Virus record (IMG/VR): IMGVR_UViG_3300045999_009021
Location: 1-21,404 of that record
Direction: 5' to 3' (one strand)
DNA length: 21,404 bases
DNA from: a virus
Shown: positions 1 through 5,630 of the stretch, in pieces
How the letters are laid out: the number at the start of each line of letters is the position of its first letter
How positions within the stretch are numbered: the first letter of the stretch is position 1
Made by a program: the position numbers and the translations under genes
The notes under the pieces: model-generated
Told to the model about the DNA's origin: nothing
Database searches by the model: none
What the model saw: the letters and a program-made list of their open reading frames with translations, nothing else

Positions 1-1
1 T

Positions 2-871
2 ATTGATGGTGAAGCACTCGCTACTCTTATTGTTAACAAAATGAGAGGTATTTTGAATGTATGTGCTGTTAAAGCTCCTGACTTTGGTGATCGTCGTACT
101 TTGCTTATGAATGATATGGCTACATTAACTGGTGGTCAAGTAGTTGATAAGGACAAAGGTATGAAATTGGAAAAGTTTGATTTGAATTGGTTAGGTGAAT
201 GCCGTACAGTCACTGTTACTAAAGAAACTACAACTATTGTAGATGGAGCTGGAGATGCTGATACAATTAAAGAATTATGTACTTCACTCCAAAACCAAAT
301 TGAAAATTCAACTTCACCATTTGAAACTGAAAAGCTCCAAGAACGTTTAGCTAAATTGGTTGGTGGTGTAGCTGTCATTCATGTAGGTGGAAACACTGAA
401 ACTGAGATGAAAGAGAAAAAAGATCGTGTTGATGATGCTCTTCAAGCTACTAAAGCTGCTATTGAAGAAGGTATTGTTCCTGGAGGTGGATTAGCCTTAC
501 TCCACTCAGCGTATAACACAGTTTGTGAAACTAAAAATTATGATGAAGAATTAGGCTGTAAAATTATGCAATCAATCCTCCAGAAACCATTTGAACAAAT
601 TCTTATTAATGCTGGACTGGAAGATGAAGTACATTCTATTAAATATTCTATTTTAGATCAAGAAGATAAAAATGTAGGTTATAATATTAAAGCTTCTGAA
701 TTTATTGATTTCTTTGAGGCTGGTATTATTGATCCAACTAAGGTTACAAGATGTGCTCTTGAAAACGCTGTTTCTATCGCTGGTACTATTTTGTTAACTG
801 AATGTACTATGGTTGAGAAACCAAAAGAAAAGAGTGAAGAATCACTTGGAGGTATGCCTGGAATGTTTTAA
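2..871 (+). CDS. groL: Phage-encoded GroEL chaperonin (60-kDa, group I), C-terminal half, 5' truncated by window edge
   Basis: This is the large chaperonin subunit that folds proteins inside an ATP-driven double ring. The open frame runs from the first in-frame codon (IDGEALATLIVNKMRG), so about 250 N-terminal residues lie outside the window; the internal Met at 41 is not a start. Visible family landmarks are VKAPDFGDRR and LTGG in the apical domain, then EKLQERLAKLVGGVAVIHVG, EMKEKKDRVDDALQATKAA (its second Asp matches the catalytic Asp398 of E. coli GroEL) and EEGIVPGGGLALL in the equatorial domain. The protein ends GGMPGMF, a short version of the Gly-Gly-Met tail. All fragment hallmarks are intact, so it is probably active. 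Its partner may be host GroES or a phage co-chaperonin outside the window. It directly precedes the replication genes with a 9-bp gap. In phages such proteins usually assist capsid folding. Confidence 0.95.
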   Translation: MDGEALATLIVNKMRGILNVCAVKAPDFGDRRTLLMNDMATLTGGQVVDKDKGMKLEKFDLNWLGECRTVTVTKETTTIVDGAGDADTIKELCTSLQNQIENSTSPFETEKLQERLAKLVGGVAVIHVGGNTETEMKEKKDRVDDALQATKAAIEEGIVPGGGLALLHSAYNTVCETKNYDEELGCKIMQSILQKPFEQILINAGLEDEVHSIKYSILDQEDKNVGYNIKASEFIDFFEAGIIDPTKVTRCALENAVSIAGTILLTECTMVEKPKEKSEESLGGMPGMF

Positions 872-880
872 ATTTAAGTG

Positions 881-1147
881 ATGTCTGAATTCGAAACTGT
901 TGAACAAAAACAGCTCATTGCTAAGAGAGTACCACCTGGTGACAGGTGGGCTCTCATTAATGAGCCTAATATTGTAATTTCTTCTCTAACAGAAGCATTA
1001 GAAAAATATTTTCAACAAACTAAATTTAATAAAGCATTTTATCTTGATCCTTTAGGAGGTGCTTTATATTCTGTAGATAGAGTAGAAATAGAAATTAAAC
1101 CTGAACCAATCAAAACATTTGACTTCTACGGAGATGGCTATCAATAA
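881..1147 (+). CDS. Unknown small phage protein (88 aa) between groEL and the clamp loader
   Basis: I do not recognise this protein. It is soluble-looking with no signal peptide or membrane segment. It has a conserved-looking core, VPPGDRWALINEP (about residues 18-30), and an acidic, aromatic end (KTFDFYGDGYQ). ATG at 881 is preferred over the GTG directly before it. The end overlaps the clamp-loader ATG by 14 nt, which suggests translational coupling. It lies where a GroES might be expected, but I see no GroES mobile loop or beta-barrel motifs. A strong inverted repeat (913-965) is embedded near its 5' end, so part of its base sequence may be constrained by RNA structure as well as by the protein. 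Confidence 0.75.
   Translation: MSEFETVEQKQLIAKRVPPGDRWALINEPNIVISSLTEALEKYFQQTKFNKAFYLDPLGGALYSVDRVEIEIKPEPIKTFDFYGDGYQ
913..965 (+). other. Strong potential RNA hairpin with GNRA-type tetraloop, early in the 881-1147 gene
   Basis: Seen directly: 913-919 (GCTCATT) is the exact reverse complement of 959-965. Inside it, 925-929 (GAGAG) pairs with 951-955 (CTCTC), 930 can wobble with 950, A931 bulges, and 932-938 (CCACCTG) pairs exactly with 943-949 (CAGGTGG) around a GTGA loop. That gives about 20 pairs in 53 nt, with an unusually GC-rich core for this genome. GTGA fits the GNRA tetraloop consensus. It starts 32 nt after the ATG and 42 nt after the groEL stop. The role is unknown: mRNA stabilisation, processing, or control of groEL or downstream translation are possible. 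Confidence 0.55.
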
Positions 1148-2054
1148 TACACTTTGGGTTGAAAAATATCGCCCTGATATTTTAGAAAATTATGTTGGAA
1201 ATGAAAATTTAAAAGAAACTATTTCCAAGTATATTGAACAGAATGATATACAAAATTTAATTTTCTACGGACCCGCTGGTACAGGTAAGACAACCTTAGC
1301 TAAACTTTTAGTTAAGAATATTAATTGTAATTTCATCTATATTAATGCTTCAGATGAAAGAGGAATTGAAACCATTAGAGACAAAGTATCAGGATTTGCT
1401 AGTACAATGTCTTTTAAACCACTTAAAGTAGTTATTTTAGATGAGGCTGATTTCTTGACTATTCAAGCTCAAGCCTCACTTCGAAATGTTATTGAAACAT
1501 TTTCTAAAAGTACTCGGTTTATTCTTACCTGTAACTATATAGAACGTATTATTGACCCACTTCAATCTCGTTGTCAGACACTTAAAATTATACCTCCTAG
1601 TAAAGCTGATGTAGCTAGACATCTCTGTAAAGTTTTAAGTCAAGAGAATGTTAATTATGATACTGATAGTGTAGTTAACATTGTTAAAAAACAATACCCA
1701 GATGTTCGAAAGATGTTGAACATCTGCCAAATGTCATCTAAAAAAGGTGAATTAGTTGTTGATTCTCAAACTTTAGTATCAAGTAATTATATTGATCAAA
1801 TTATTGAGCTATTACCTAATAATAAATCTTTCAAACAAATTAGACAAATAATTGCTGATTCTAATGTAGATGATTTTGAAGCCCTATATAAGGCACTTTA
1901 TGAGAGAATAGATGATTATACTATAAGAGATGCTGAAGCTATAATCATTATTGAAGAATATCTTTACCATGCTAACTTCAGAATTGATAAAGAAATAAAT
2001 GTTATGGCTTGTATAGCTAAATTATTAACTCTTACAGGTAAAAAAATTTTATGA
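1134..2054 (+). CDS. 44: Sliding-clamp loader large subunit, T4 gp44-like AAA+ ATPase (RFC small-subunit type)
   Basis: This ATPase opens the sliding clamp and loads it onto primer-template DNA for the phage replisome. The 306-aa protein begins WVEKYRP (residues 8-14), the typical RFC-family opening. It has Walker A GPAGTGKTT (46-54), Walker B VVILDEAD (99-106), the sensor region TRFILTCNY (about 127-135) and the SRC arginine-finger motif QSRC (144-147). The length suits gp44 (about 319 aa in T4). ATG 1134 is chosen over TTG 1119 because it is ATG and leaves only a 14-nt overlap with the upstream gene. It overlaps the next frame by 4 nt (ATGA). Its predicted partner is the gp62-like protein at 2449-2859, separated here by two small genes. 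Confidence 0.93.
   Translation: MAINNTLWVEKYRPDILENYVGNENLKETISKYIEQNDIQNLIFYGPAGTGKTTLAKLLVKNINCNFIYINASDERGIETIRDKVSGFASTMSFKPLKVVILDEADFLTIQAQASLRNVIETFSKSTRFILTCNYIERIIDPLQSRCQTLKIIPPSKADVARHLCKVLSQENVNYDTDSVVNIVKKQYPDVRKMLNICQMSSKKGELVVDSQTLVSSNYIDQIIELLPNNKSFKQIRQIIADSNVDDFEALYKALYERIDDYTIRDAEAIIIIEEYLYHANFRIDKEINVMACIAKLLTLTGKKIL
1163..1183 (+). other. Potential RNA hairpin early in the clamp-loader gene
   Basis: AAAATATC (1163-1170) is exactly complementary to GATATTTT (1176-1183) around a 5-nt loop, GCCCT. It begins 29 nt after the ATG at 1134 and 16 nt after the previous gene's stop. A perfect 8-bp stem is expected several times by chance in a window this AT-rich. It matters only because similar repeats recur at the same place in other genes. 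Confidence 0.3.
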
Positions 2055-2239
2055 GAGAGATAATAGAGTTTGGAGATCGAAAATTTCTTTTATATCGTAT
2101 GATAAGAGAGTTTGAAAAATTAGAACCTAACACCCTAAAAGAATATTGGTACTGTGATACAGTATTAAAAAAAGAAGATATATATTATTTTTGTAACGAA
2201 ATTAAAGACATAGAATATGAAGAAATCAGAAACAACTAA
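2051..2239 (+). CDS. Unknown small phage protein (62 aa)
   Basis: Not recognised. It starts in the ATGA overlap with the clamp-loader stop, so it is probably translationally coupled. The sequence is rich in Glu, Lys, Tyr and Ile (RMIREFEKLEP, EYWYCDTVLKKEDIYYF), consistent with a small, mostly helical soluble protein. It has two Cys residues but no metal motif. It lies where T4 has gp62, yet it is much shorter than gp62 and lacks the MVNR-type motif carried by the 2449-2859 gene. It overlaps the following gene by 23 nt. Confidence 0.7.
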   Translation: MREIIEFGDRKFLLYRMIREFEKLEPNTLKEYWYCDTVLKKEDIYYFCNEIKDIEYEEIRNN

Positions 2240-2462
2240 TACTCAACCTCAAATTGAGTTGAAAAACACCACAGCTATCCAAACTGAAAATGGAAGTGAC
2301 ATTTGGAAACAAGGAGTAGTTCTAAGACGAGTATCTCGTTTTATTACTAATAGTGCTGAAGATGCTATCCTCCCTATTCCTGTATTTTATGATGGTTCAA
2401 CTGGTAAGATTTTGAAAGAATCTCTTCCACTTGACTTGAGAGAAGAATATGACACTATTTGA
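2217..2462 (+). CDS. Unknown small phage protein (81 aa)
   Basis: Not recognised. The N-terminal 25 residues are polar and low in hydrophobics (KKSETTNTQPQ), probably disordered. The rest has a compact segment, VVLRRVSRFITNSAEDAILPIPVFYDGSTGKILKE read in two parts, which looks like a small beta-rich domain. There is no membrane segment. ATG 2217 lies inside the previous gene (23-nt overlap), and the 3' end overlaps the gp62-like gene by 14 nt. A short inverted repeat (ACTCAA at 2241-2246, TTGAGT at 2254-2259) lies 2 nt after the upstream stop. Its position within the clamp-loader operon hints at a replication-linked role, but nothing in the sequence proves it. Confidence 0.7.
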   Translation: MKKSETTNTQPQIELKNTTAIQTENGSDIWKQGVVLRRVSRFITNSAEDAILPIPVFYDGSTGKILKESLPLDLREEYDTI

Positions 2463-2859
2463 TTGGTTAAAAGAGTTGACAGGTAGTAAACGTGATTGGG
2501 ATTCCTTCTCTGATAAAGAGAGGGAATCCTTTAATCCGTATATGGTTAATCGTTTTCTATCAATGCATCAACCTTTTATTGAATTAGTTAATTATGTTCA
2601 AACTATTCCTTATACTGATAAGGAAAAATATTATAAAGTATATTGTGGTTTACTCCCCAAACAAAATGTTTGGCTTAAATATGTTAAATCAAGTATGAAA
2701 CAACCCACCTCTGATCTTGTAGAAGCTATAGCTAAAATTTATGAGTGTTCTACCCGTGAAGCTGCTAACACTGTAATAGTATTAGATAATTCTGATTTGG
2801 AAGATATACTTTACAAAGCAGGTTATCAAGATAAAGAAATAGTTAAAATGTTTAAATAA
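2449..2859 (+). CDS. 62: Sliding-clamp loader small subunit, T4 gp62-like
   Basis: This is the predicted non-ATPase subunit that completes the gp44/gp62 clamp loader. The 136-aa protein shows the gp62-type signature FNPYMVNRFLSM (about 28-39), then a region PKQNVWLKYVKSS (about 70-82) and SDLVEAIAKIYECSTREA (about 88-105). The last two correspond to the basic W-K and LAKRYQVNTNDA-like stretches of T4 gp62. It is shorter than T4 gp62 (187 aa), like the reduced versions in marine T4-like phages. The assignment is from motif memory plus operon context, with no alignment run. It overlaps upstream by 14 nt, and its stop shares one base with the next ATG. Confidence 0.82.
   Translation: MTLFDWLKELTGSKRDWDSFSDKERESFNPYMVNRFLSMHQPFIELVNYVQTIPYTDKEKYYKVYCGLLPKQNVWLKYVKSSMKQPTSDLVEAIAKIYECSTREAANTVIVLDNSDLEDILYKAGYQDKEIVKMFK
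2498..2530 (+). other. Strong potential RNA hairpin early in the gp62-like gene
   Basis: Seen directly: 2499-2511 folds onto 2517-2529 with 12 Watson-Crick pairs and one T-G wobble (2506 with 2522), leaving a 5-nt loop GATAA. A further G-T pair (2498 with 2530) can close it. It begins 49 nt after the ATG at 2449 and 36 nt after the upstream stop. A stem this long is unlikely by chance in this window, by a rough estimate below one expected. Regulation of clamp-loader subunit ratio is a possible role; this is inference. Confidence 0.5.
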
Positions 2860-3068
2860 TGGATAGTATAGTAAAATCAATAATAAATCAATTTACAACC
2901 CGAGCAGAAGCAGGTGAAACTAAATATGGTGTAAACATGGACCGAAATGATTTATCATTTCAAGAATGGATTACCCATATGAAACAAGAACTAATGGATG
3001 CTATCATCTATTTAGAAAAAATAGAAAAACTATATGGCGAAAAAGACAAAGCCACAGATACTAAGTGA
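2859..3068 (+). CDS. Small helical phage protein, MazG/all-alpha NTP-pyrophosphatase-like motif (69 aa)
   Basis: This short, probably all-helical protein has a conserved phage motif: KYGVNMDRNDLSFQEW (22-37), followed by EWITHMKQELMDAIIYLEKI (36-55). The ELMDA segment with E44 and D47 resembles the E-x2-D metal-binding helix of MazG-like pyrophosphohydrolases. The protein is too short to be a full MazG, and no second complete E-x-x-E helix is obvious, so activity is uncertain. Similar small proteins are common in phage nucleotide-metabolism segments. It starts on the last base of the gp62-like stop codon and overlaps the nuclease gene by 35 nt. No Shine-Dalgarno sequence is visible. Confidence 0.72.
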   Translation: MDSIVKSIINQFTTRAEAGETKYGVNMDRNDLSFQEWITHMKQELMDAIIYLEKIEKLYGEKDKATDTK

Positions 3069-3972
3069 GATAAAAACAAAACAATTACCTGAGGTAAACT
3101 ATGCTTACCATAAGGTAATTTCCTACTCCCAGATCTCTATGTTTCAGAATTGTCCCCATAAATGGGCACTTCAGTATAGAGATGGACATTATGATGAATC
3201 TCCCTCTATCCATTTTACATTTGGTACCGCTATGCATGAAACCATTCAAGAATGGCTCACCATTATGTATGAAGAATCAGCAGCTAAAGCTGATTCTATT
3301 AATTTAGAGGAACTTTTTCAAAGTAAGTTTATAAGTTTATATCAAGAAGAATTTAAAAAGAATTCTAATACCCACTATTCTTCACCTGAACAATTAAGAG
3401 AATTTTTTGATGATGGAGTAGCTATACTTGATTTCTTAAAAAAGAAACGAAATCTATACTTTAAGAAAAAAGAATGGCATTTAGTAGGAGTAGAATTACC
3501 TATTCTAATAGAATTAGGTAAAAATATCATATATAAGGGTTATATTGACTTAGTTTTATATGATGAAAAGAATGATAAGTTCTATGTTTATGATATAAAA
3601 ACTTCAACTAAAGGATGGGGTGATAAGGAAAAGAAAGATGAGACTAAACAAATGCAACTTGTCTTTTATAAAAAATTCCTTAATGAGTTATATGGAGTGC
3701 CTCTTGACAATATTGAAGTAGAATTCTTTATCTTACGCCGCAAAATATGGGAAAATACCGACTATAATATAGCTCGTATACAACAACATAGACCGGCGGC
3801 GGGCCGTAATAAATTAAATAAAGCTAAGAAAATAATAGAAGATTTTATTAATGATTGTTTTGATTCTAAAGGAAAACCATTAACTAAAGAACATAACAAA
3901 ATAGTATCTAAAGGTTGTCAATATTGCCCATTTAATAGTAAAAAAGAGCTTTGCAACAAGCTACACTCTTAA
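3034..3972 (+). CDS. PD-(D/E)XK nuclease of the RecB/Cas4/AddB type with putative Fe-S staple
   Basis: This is a predicted metal-dependent DNA nuclease for phage recombination, repair or DNA processing. Motifs in order in the 312-aa protein: SYSQISMFQNCPHKW (30-44) with C40; GTAMHE with catalytic-type H68; GYIDLVLYD with D172; the core YVYDIKTS with D187 and K189; and the motif-III helix QMQLVFYKKF with Q208 and Y212. C40 together with C295, C298 and C307 resembles the one-plus-three cysteine [4Fe-4S] staple of AddB and Cas4, though the last spacing (C-x8-C) is longer than usual. There is no helicase domain. The start at 3034 overlaps the upstream gene by 35 nt. Around 3793-3806 the gene contains an unusual 14-nt run of only G and C, encoding part of HRPAAGR. 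Confidence 0.88.
   Translation: MAKKTKPQILSEIKTKQLPEVNYAYHKVISYSQISMFQNCPHKWALQYRDGHYDESPSIHFTFGTAMHETIQEWLTIMYEESAAKADSINLEELFQSKFISLYQEEFKKNSNTHYSSPEQLREFFDDGVAILDFLKKKRNLYFKKKEWHLVGVELPILIELGKNIIYKGYIDLVLYDEKNDKFYVYDIKTSTKGWGDKEKKDETKQMQLVFYKKFLNELYGVPLDNIEVEFFILRRKIWENTDYNIARIQQHRPAAGRNKLNKAKKIIEDFINDCFDSKGKPLTKEHNKIVSKGCQYCPFNSKKELCNKLHS
3083..3120 (+). other. Potential two-part RNA hairpin early in the nuclease gene
   Basis: AATTACCT (3083-3090) pairs exactly with AGGTAATT (3113-3120). Inside, GGTAA (3093-3097) pairs exactly with TTACC (3105-3109) around a 7-nt loop, with a small GA/ATA internal loop between the stems. It starts 49 nt after the ATG at 3034 and 15 nt after the stop of the previous gene. 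Confidence 0.4.
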
Positions 3973-4020
3973 CACCTCCCAATATATTTATATACATAAA
4001 TACTAAACAATTAATAAGTC
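3973..4020 (+). promoter_or_regulatory. Longest intergenic gap: candidate T4-type late promoter/operator before the RHH gene and glycan island
   Basis: This 48-bp gap is the largest non-coding stretch in the window and separates the replication genes from the glycan island. CATAAATA at 3995-4002 matches the NATAAATA form of the T4-like late promoter and lies 18 nt before the ATG at 4021. Just upstream is ATATATTTATATA (3982-3994), which recurs exactly at 16007-16019 in the second-largest gap. That makes it a candidate operator or promoter part. In DNA this AT-rich such octamers arise often by chance, so the call is tentative. No Shine-Dalgarno sequence and no GC-rich terminator hairpin are seen. 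Confidence 0.35.
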
Positions 4021-4200
4021 ATGTCAGATAAAGTTTTAACAAGTGTTAAGATACAACCCGAACTCTTTGAAGAGTTTAAGGTTGCTTGTGTAAGGCATAA
4101 ATTCTCATTACAAAAGCTTGCCGATCGATGTATTCATTTATATCTTACGGATGAGGATTTTAGAAAAAAAGTTCACAATCATAATAATTTAGAAATATGA
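4021..4200 (+). CDS. Ribbon-helix-helix (CopG/Arc-type) small DNA-binding protein (59 aa)
   Basis: This small gene encodes 59 residues from MSDKVLTSVKI to HNNLEI. TSVKIQPELFEEFKVACVRH (7-26) fits an RHH strand and first helix, followed by SLQKLADRCIHLYL (29-42) as the second helix. RHH proteins dimerise and insert a two-stranded sheet into the DNA major groove, usually acting as repressors. The gene follows the longest gap in the window and ends in an ATGA overlap with the first glycosyltransferase, so it heads the glycan island. Autoregulation through the AT-rich gap upstream is plausible but inferred. An inverted repeat, AACTCT/AGAGTT with a TTGA loop, lies at 4061-4076. Confidence 0.8.
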   Translation: MSDKVLTSVKIQPELFEEFKVACVRHKFSLQKLADRCIHLYLTDEDFRKKVHNHNNLEI

Positions 4201-5630
4201 AACCAGGTTACATTCCAAGAGAAAAACGTAAAAAAATTCTCCTAATGTGTGATGACATTAGGACACATTCCGGTATAGGAACAGTTGCTAAAGAAATTGT
4301 AATTCATACAGCTCATCACATTAATTGGGTAAATGTTGGAGCTGCTATTAATCATCCTGAAGCAGGTAAAAGATTTGACTTAAGCCAAAACACAGGTGAA
4401 TTAGCAGGCGTTGATGATGCTTCAGTTATCTTATACCCAAGTAATGGATATGGTTCTCCTGATCTAGTTAGACAATTAATAGATATGGAAAAACCAGATG
4501 CTATATTCATTATTACTGATCCTAGATATTGGGTATGGTTGTTCCAAATTGAAAATGAGATTAGGAAAAAAATTCCTATTATTTACTTAAATATTTGGGA
4601 TGATTATCCGGCACCAATGTATAATGATGCTTTCTATGAATCATGTGATTTGTTGATGGGTATTTCAAAACAAACTGTAAATATTAATAAGTTAGTACTG
4701 GGGGATAAGGCTAAGAATAGATTAATTAAGTATGTCCCTCATGGTTTGAATCATGAAATTTTTAGACCTTTAGATAAGGAAGATGAACAGTTAGTTGAGT
4801 TCAAGAAAAACTTATATAAGGATAAGGAAATAGAGTTTGCAGTTTTGTTTAATTCTAGAAATATTAGACGTAAACAAGTACCTGATACTATTTGGGCCTA
4901 TAAGATGTTTGTTGATAAGTTGCCCTTAGAACAAGCTAAAAAATGCGCTTTGGTTTTACATACTCAACGTGTTGATGAGAATGGAACTGATTTGCCTGCT
5001 GTTATTGATATGTTGTGTGGTGATGATGAAAGGTATAACATCATATTCTCTGATCAAAGACTTGATCCTTATGGTATGAATTTGTTGTATAATAGTACTG
5101 ATTGTCAAATACTATTGACTTCAAATGAAGGGTGGGGTTTAAGTTTAACTGAGGCTTTATTGGTTGGAAATCCAATTATAGCTAATGTTACTGGTGGAAT
5201 GCAAGACCAGATGAGATTTGAGGATGAAAAAGGATTATGGATTGATTTTGATGATCAGTTCCCTTCAAACCATAGAGGTAGATATAAAAAGTGCGGCCCA
5301 TGGGCATTCCCAGTATTCCCAACTAGCATTTCAATAGTAGGTTCAGTTCCAACACCTTATATCTTTGATGATAGATGTGAACCAAGTGATGCAGCTGAAA
5401 AGATTTTTGAAGTATACAGTTTAAGCCCTGATGAAAGAAAGGCTAGAGGATTATTAGGCAGAGAATGGGCTATAGGAGATGAAGCCGGATTTACTTCAGC
5501 TCAACAAGCAGAACGTGTTATTGAAAATATAGAAGAATTGTTTGCTAATTGGACACCTAGAAAAAATTATCACATAATTAAATGTGATCCTGTTAAGAAA
5601 AAAGTTGCACCTCATAATTTAGTATATTAA
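4197..5630 (+). CDS. GT-B glycosyltransferase, GT4-like
   Basis: This is a predicted retaining glycosyltransferase that moves a sugar from a nucleotide donor to an unknown acceptor. The 477-aa protein begins KKILLMCDDIRTHSGIGTVAKE read in parts (12-33), with the glycine-rich N-terminal loop of GT-B enzymes. A linker region PHGLNHEIFRP follows (181-191), then FNSRNIRRKQVPDTIWAY (218-235), matching the GT4 'R..-K' donor-site segment. The C-terminal donor motif SNEGWGLSLTEAL has E311 and E319 in the E-x7-E arrangement. The C-terminal tail of about 100 residues is longer than in minimal GT4 enzymes. There is no membrane segment. It starts within the RHH gene's stop (ATGA) and abuts another GT-B gene. 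Confidence 0.87.
   Translation: MKPGYIPREKRKKILLMCDDIRTHSGIGTVAKEIVIHTAHHINWVNVGAAINHPEAGKRFDLSQNTGELAGVDDASVILYPSNGYGSPDLVRQLIDMEKPDAIFIITDPRYWVWLFQIENEIRKKIPIIYLNIWDDYPAPMYNDAFYESCDLLMGISKQTVNINKLVLGDKAKNRLIKYVPHGLNHEIFRPLDKEDEQLVEFKKNLYKDKEIEFAVLFNSRNIRRKQVPDTIWAYKMFVDKLPLEQAKKCALVLHTQRVDENGTDLPAVIDMLCGDDERYNIIFSDQRLDPYGMNLLYNSTDCQILLTSNEGWGLSLTEALLVGNPIIANVTGGMQDQMRFEDEKGLWIDFDDQFPSNHRGRYKKCGPWAFPVFPTSISIVGSVPTPYIFDDRCEPSDAAEKIFEVYSLSPDERKARGLLGREWAIGDEAGFTSAQQAERVIENIEELFANWTPRKNYHIIKCDPVKKKVAPHNLVY
4240..4263 (+). other. Potential RNA hairpin early in the first glycosyltransferase gene
   Basis: TCCTAATGT (4240-4248) is exactly complementary to ACATTAGGA (4255-4263) around a 6-nt loop, GTGATG. 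The perfect 9-bp stem begins 43 nt after the ATG at 4197 and 40 nt after the RHH stop. It is one of the clearest members of the early-coding hairpin pattern described in the findings. Confidence 0.42.

Noticed and set aside
136-378. Minus-strand open frame opposite groEL
   Set aside because: Shadow of a clearly conserved GroEL frame; low-complexity translation with no domain.
905-955. Programmed frameshift at CAAAAAC before the 913-965 hairpin
   Set aside because: The run is not in the X-XXY-YYZ phase for the reading frame; the -1 frame stops at 922-924 and the +1 frame also stops soon.
1119-1133. TTG start for the clamp loader
   Set aside because: ATG 1134 gives the usual short N-terminus before WVEKYRP and a smaller overlap.
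881-1147. GroES co-chaperonin for the neighbouring GroEL
   Set aside because: Length is about right, but no mobile loop, roof loop or barrel motifs are visible.
1699-1726. 9-bp inverted repeat inside the clamp-loader gene (CAGATGTTC/GAACATCTG)
   Set aside because: Internal to the gene with a 10-nt loop; such stems are expected a few times by chance. Kept as a control against the early-coding hairpin pattern.
3496-3521. TTACCTA/TAGGTAA inverted repeat with inner TTCT/AGAA inside the nuclease gene
   Set aside because: Well inside the gene and of chance-level length; shows that interior hairpins of similar strength exist.
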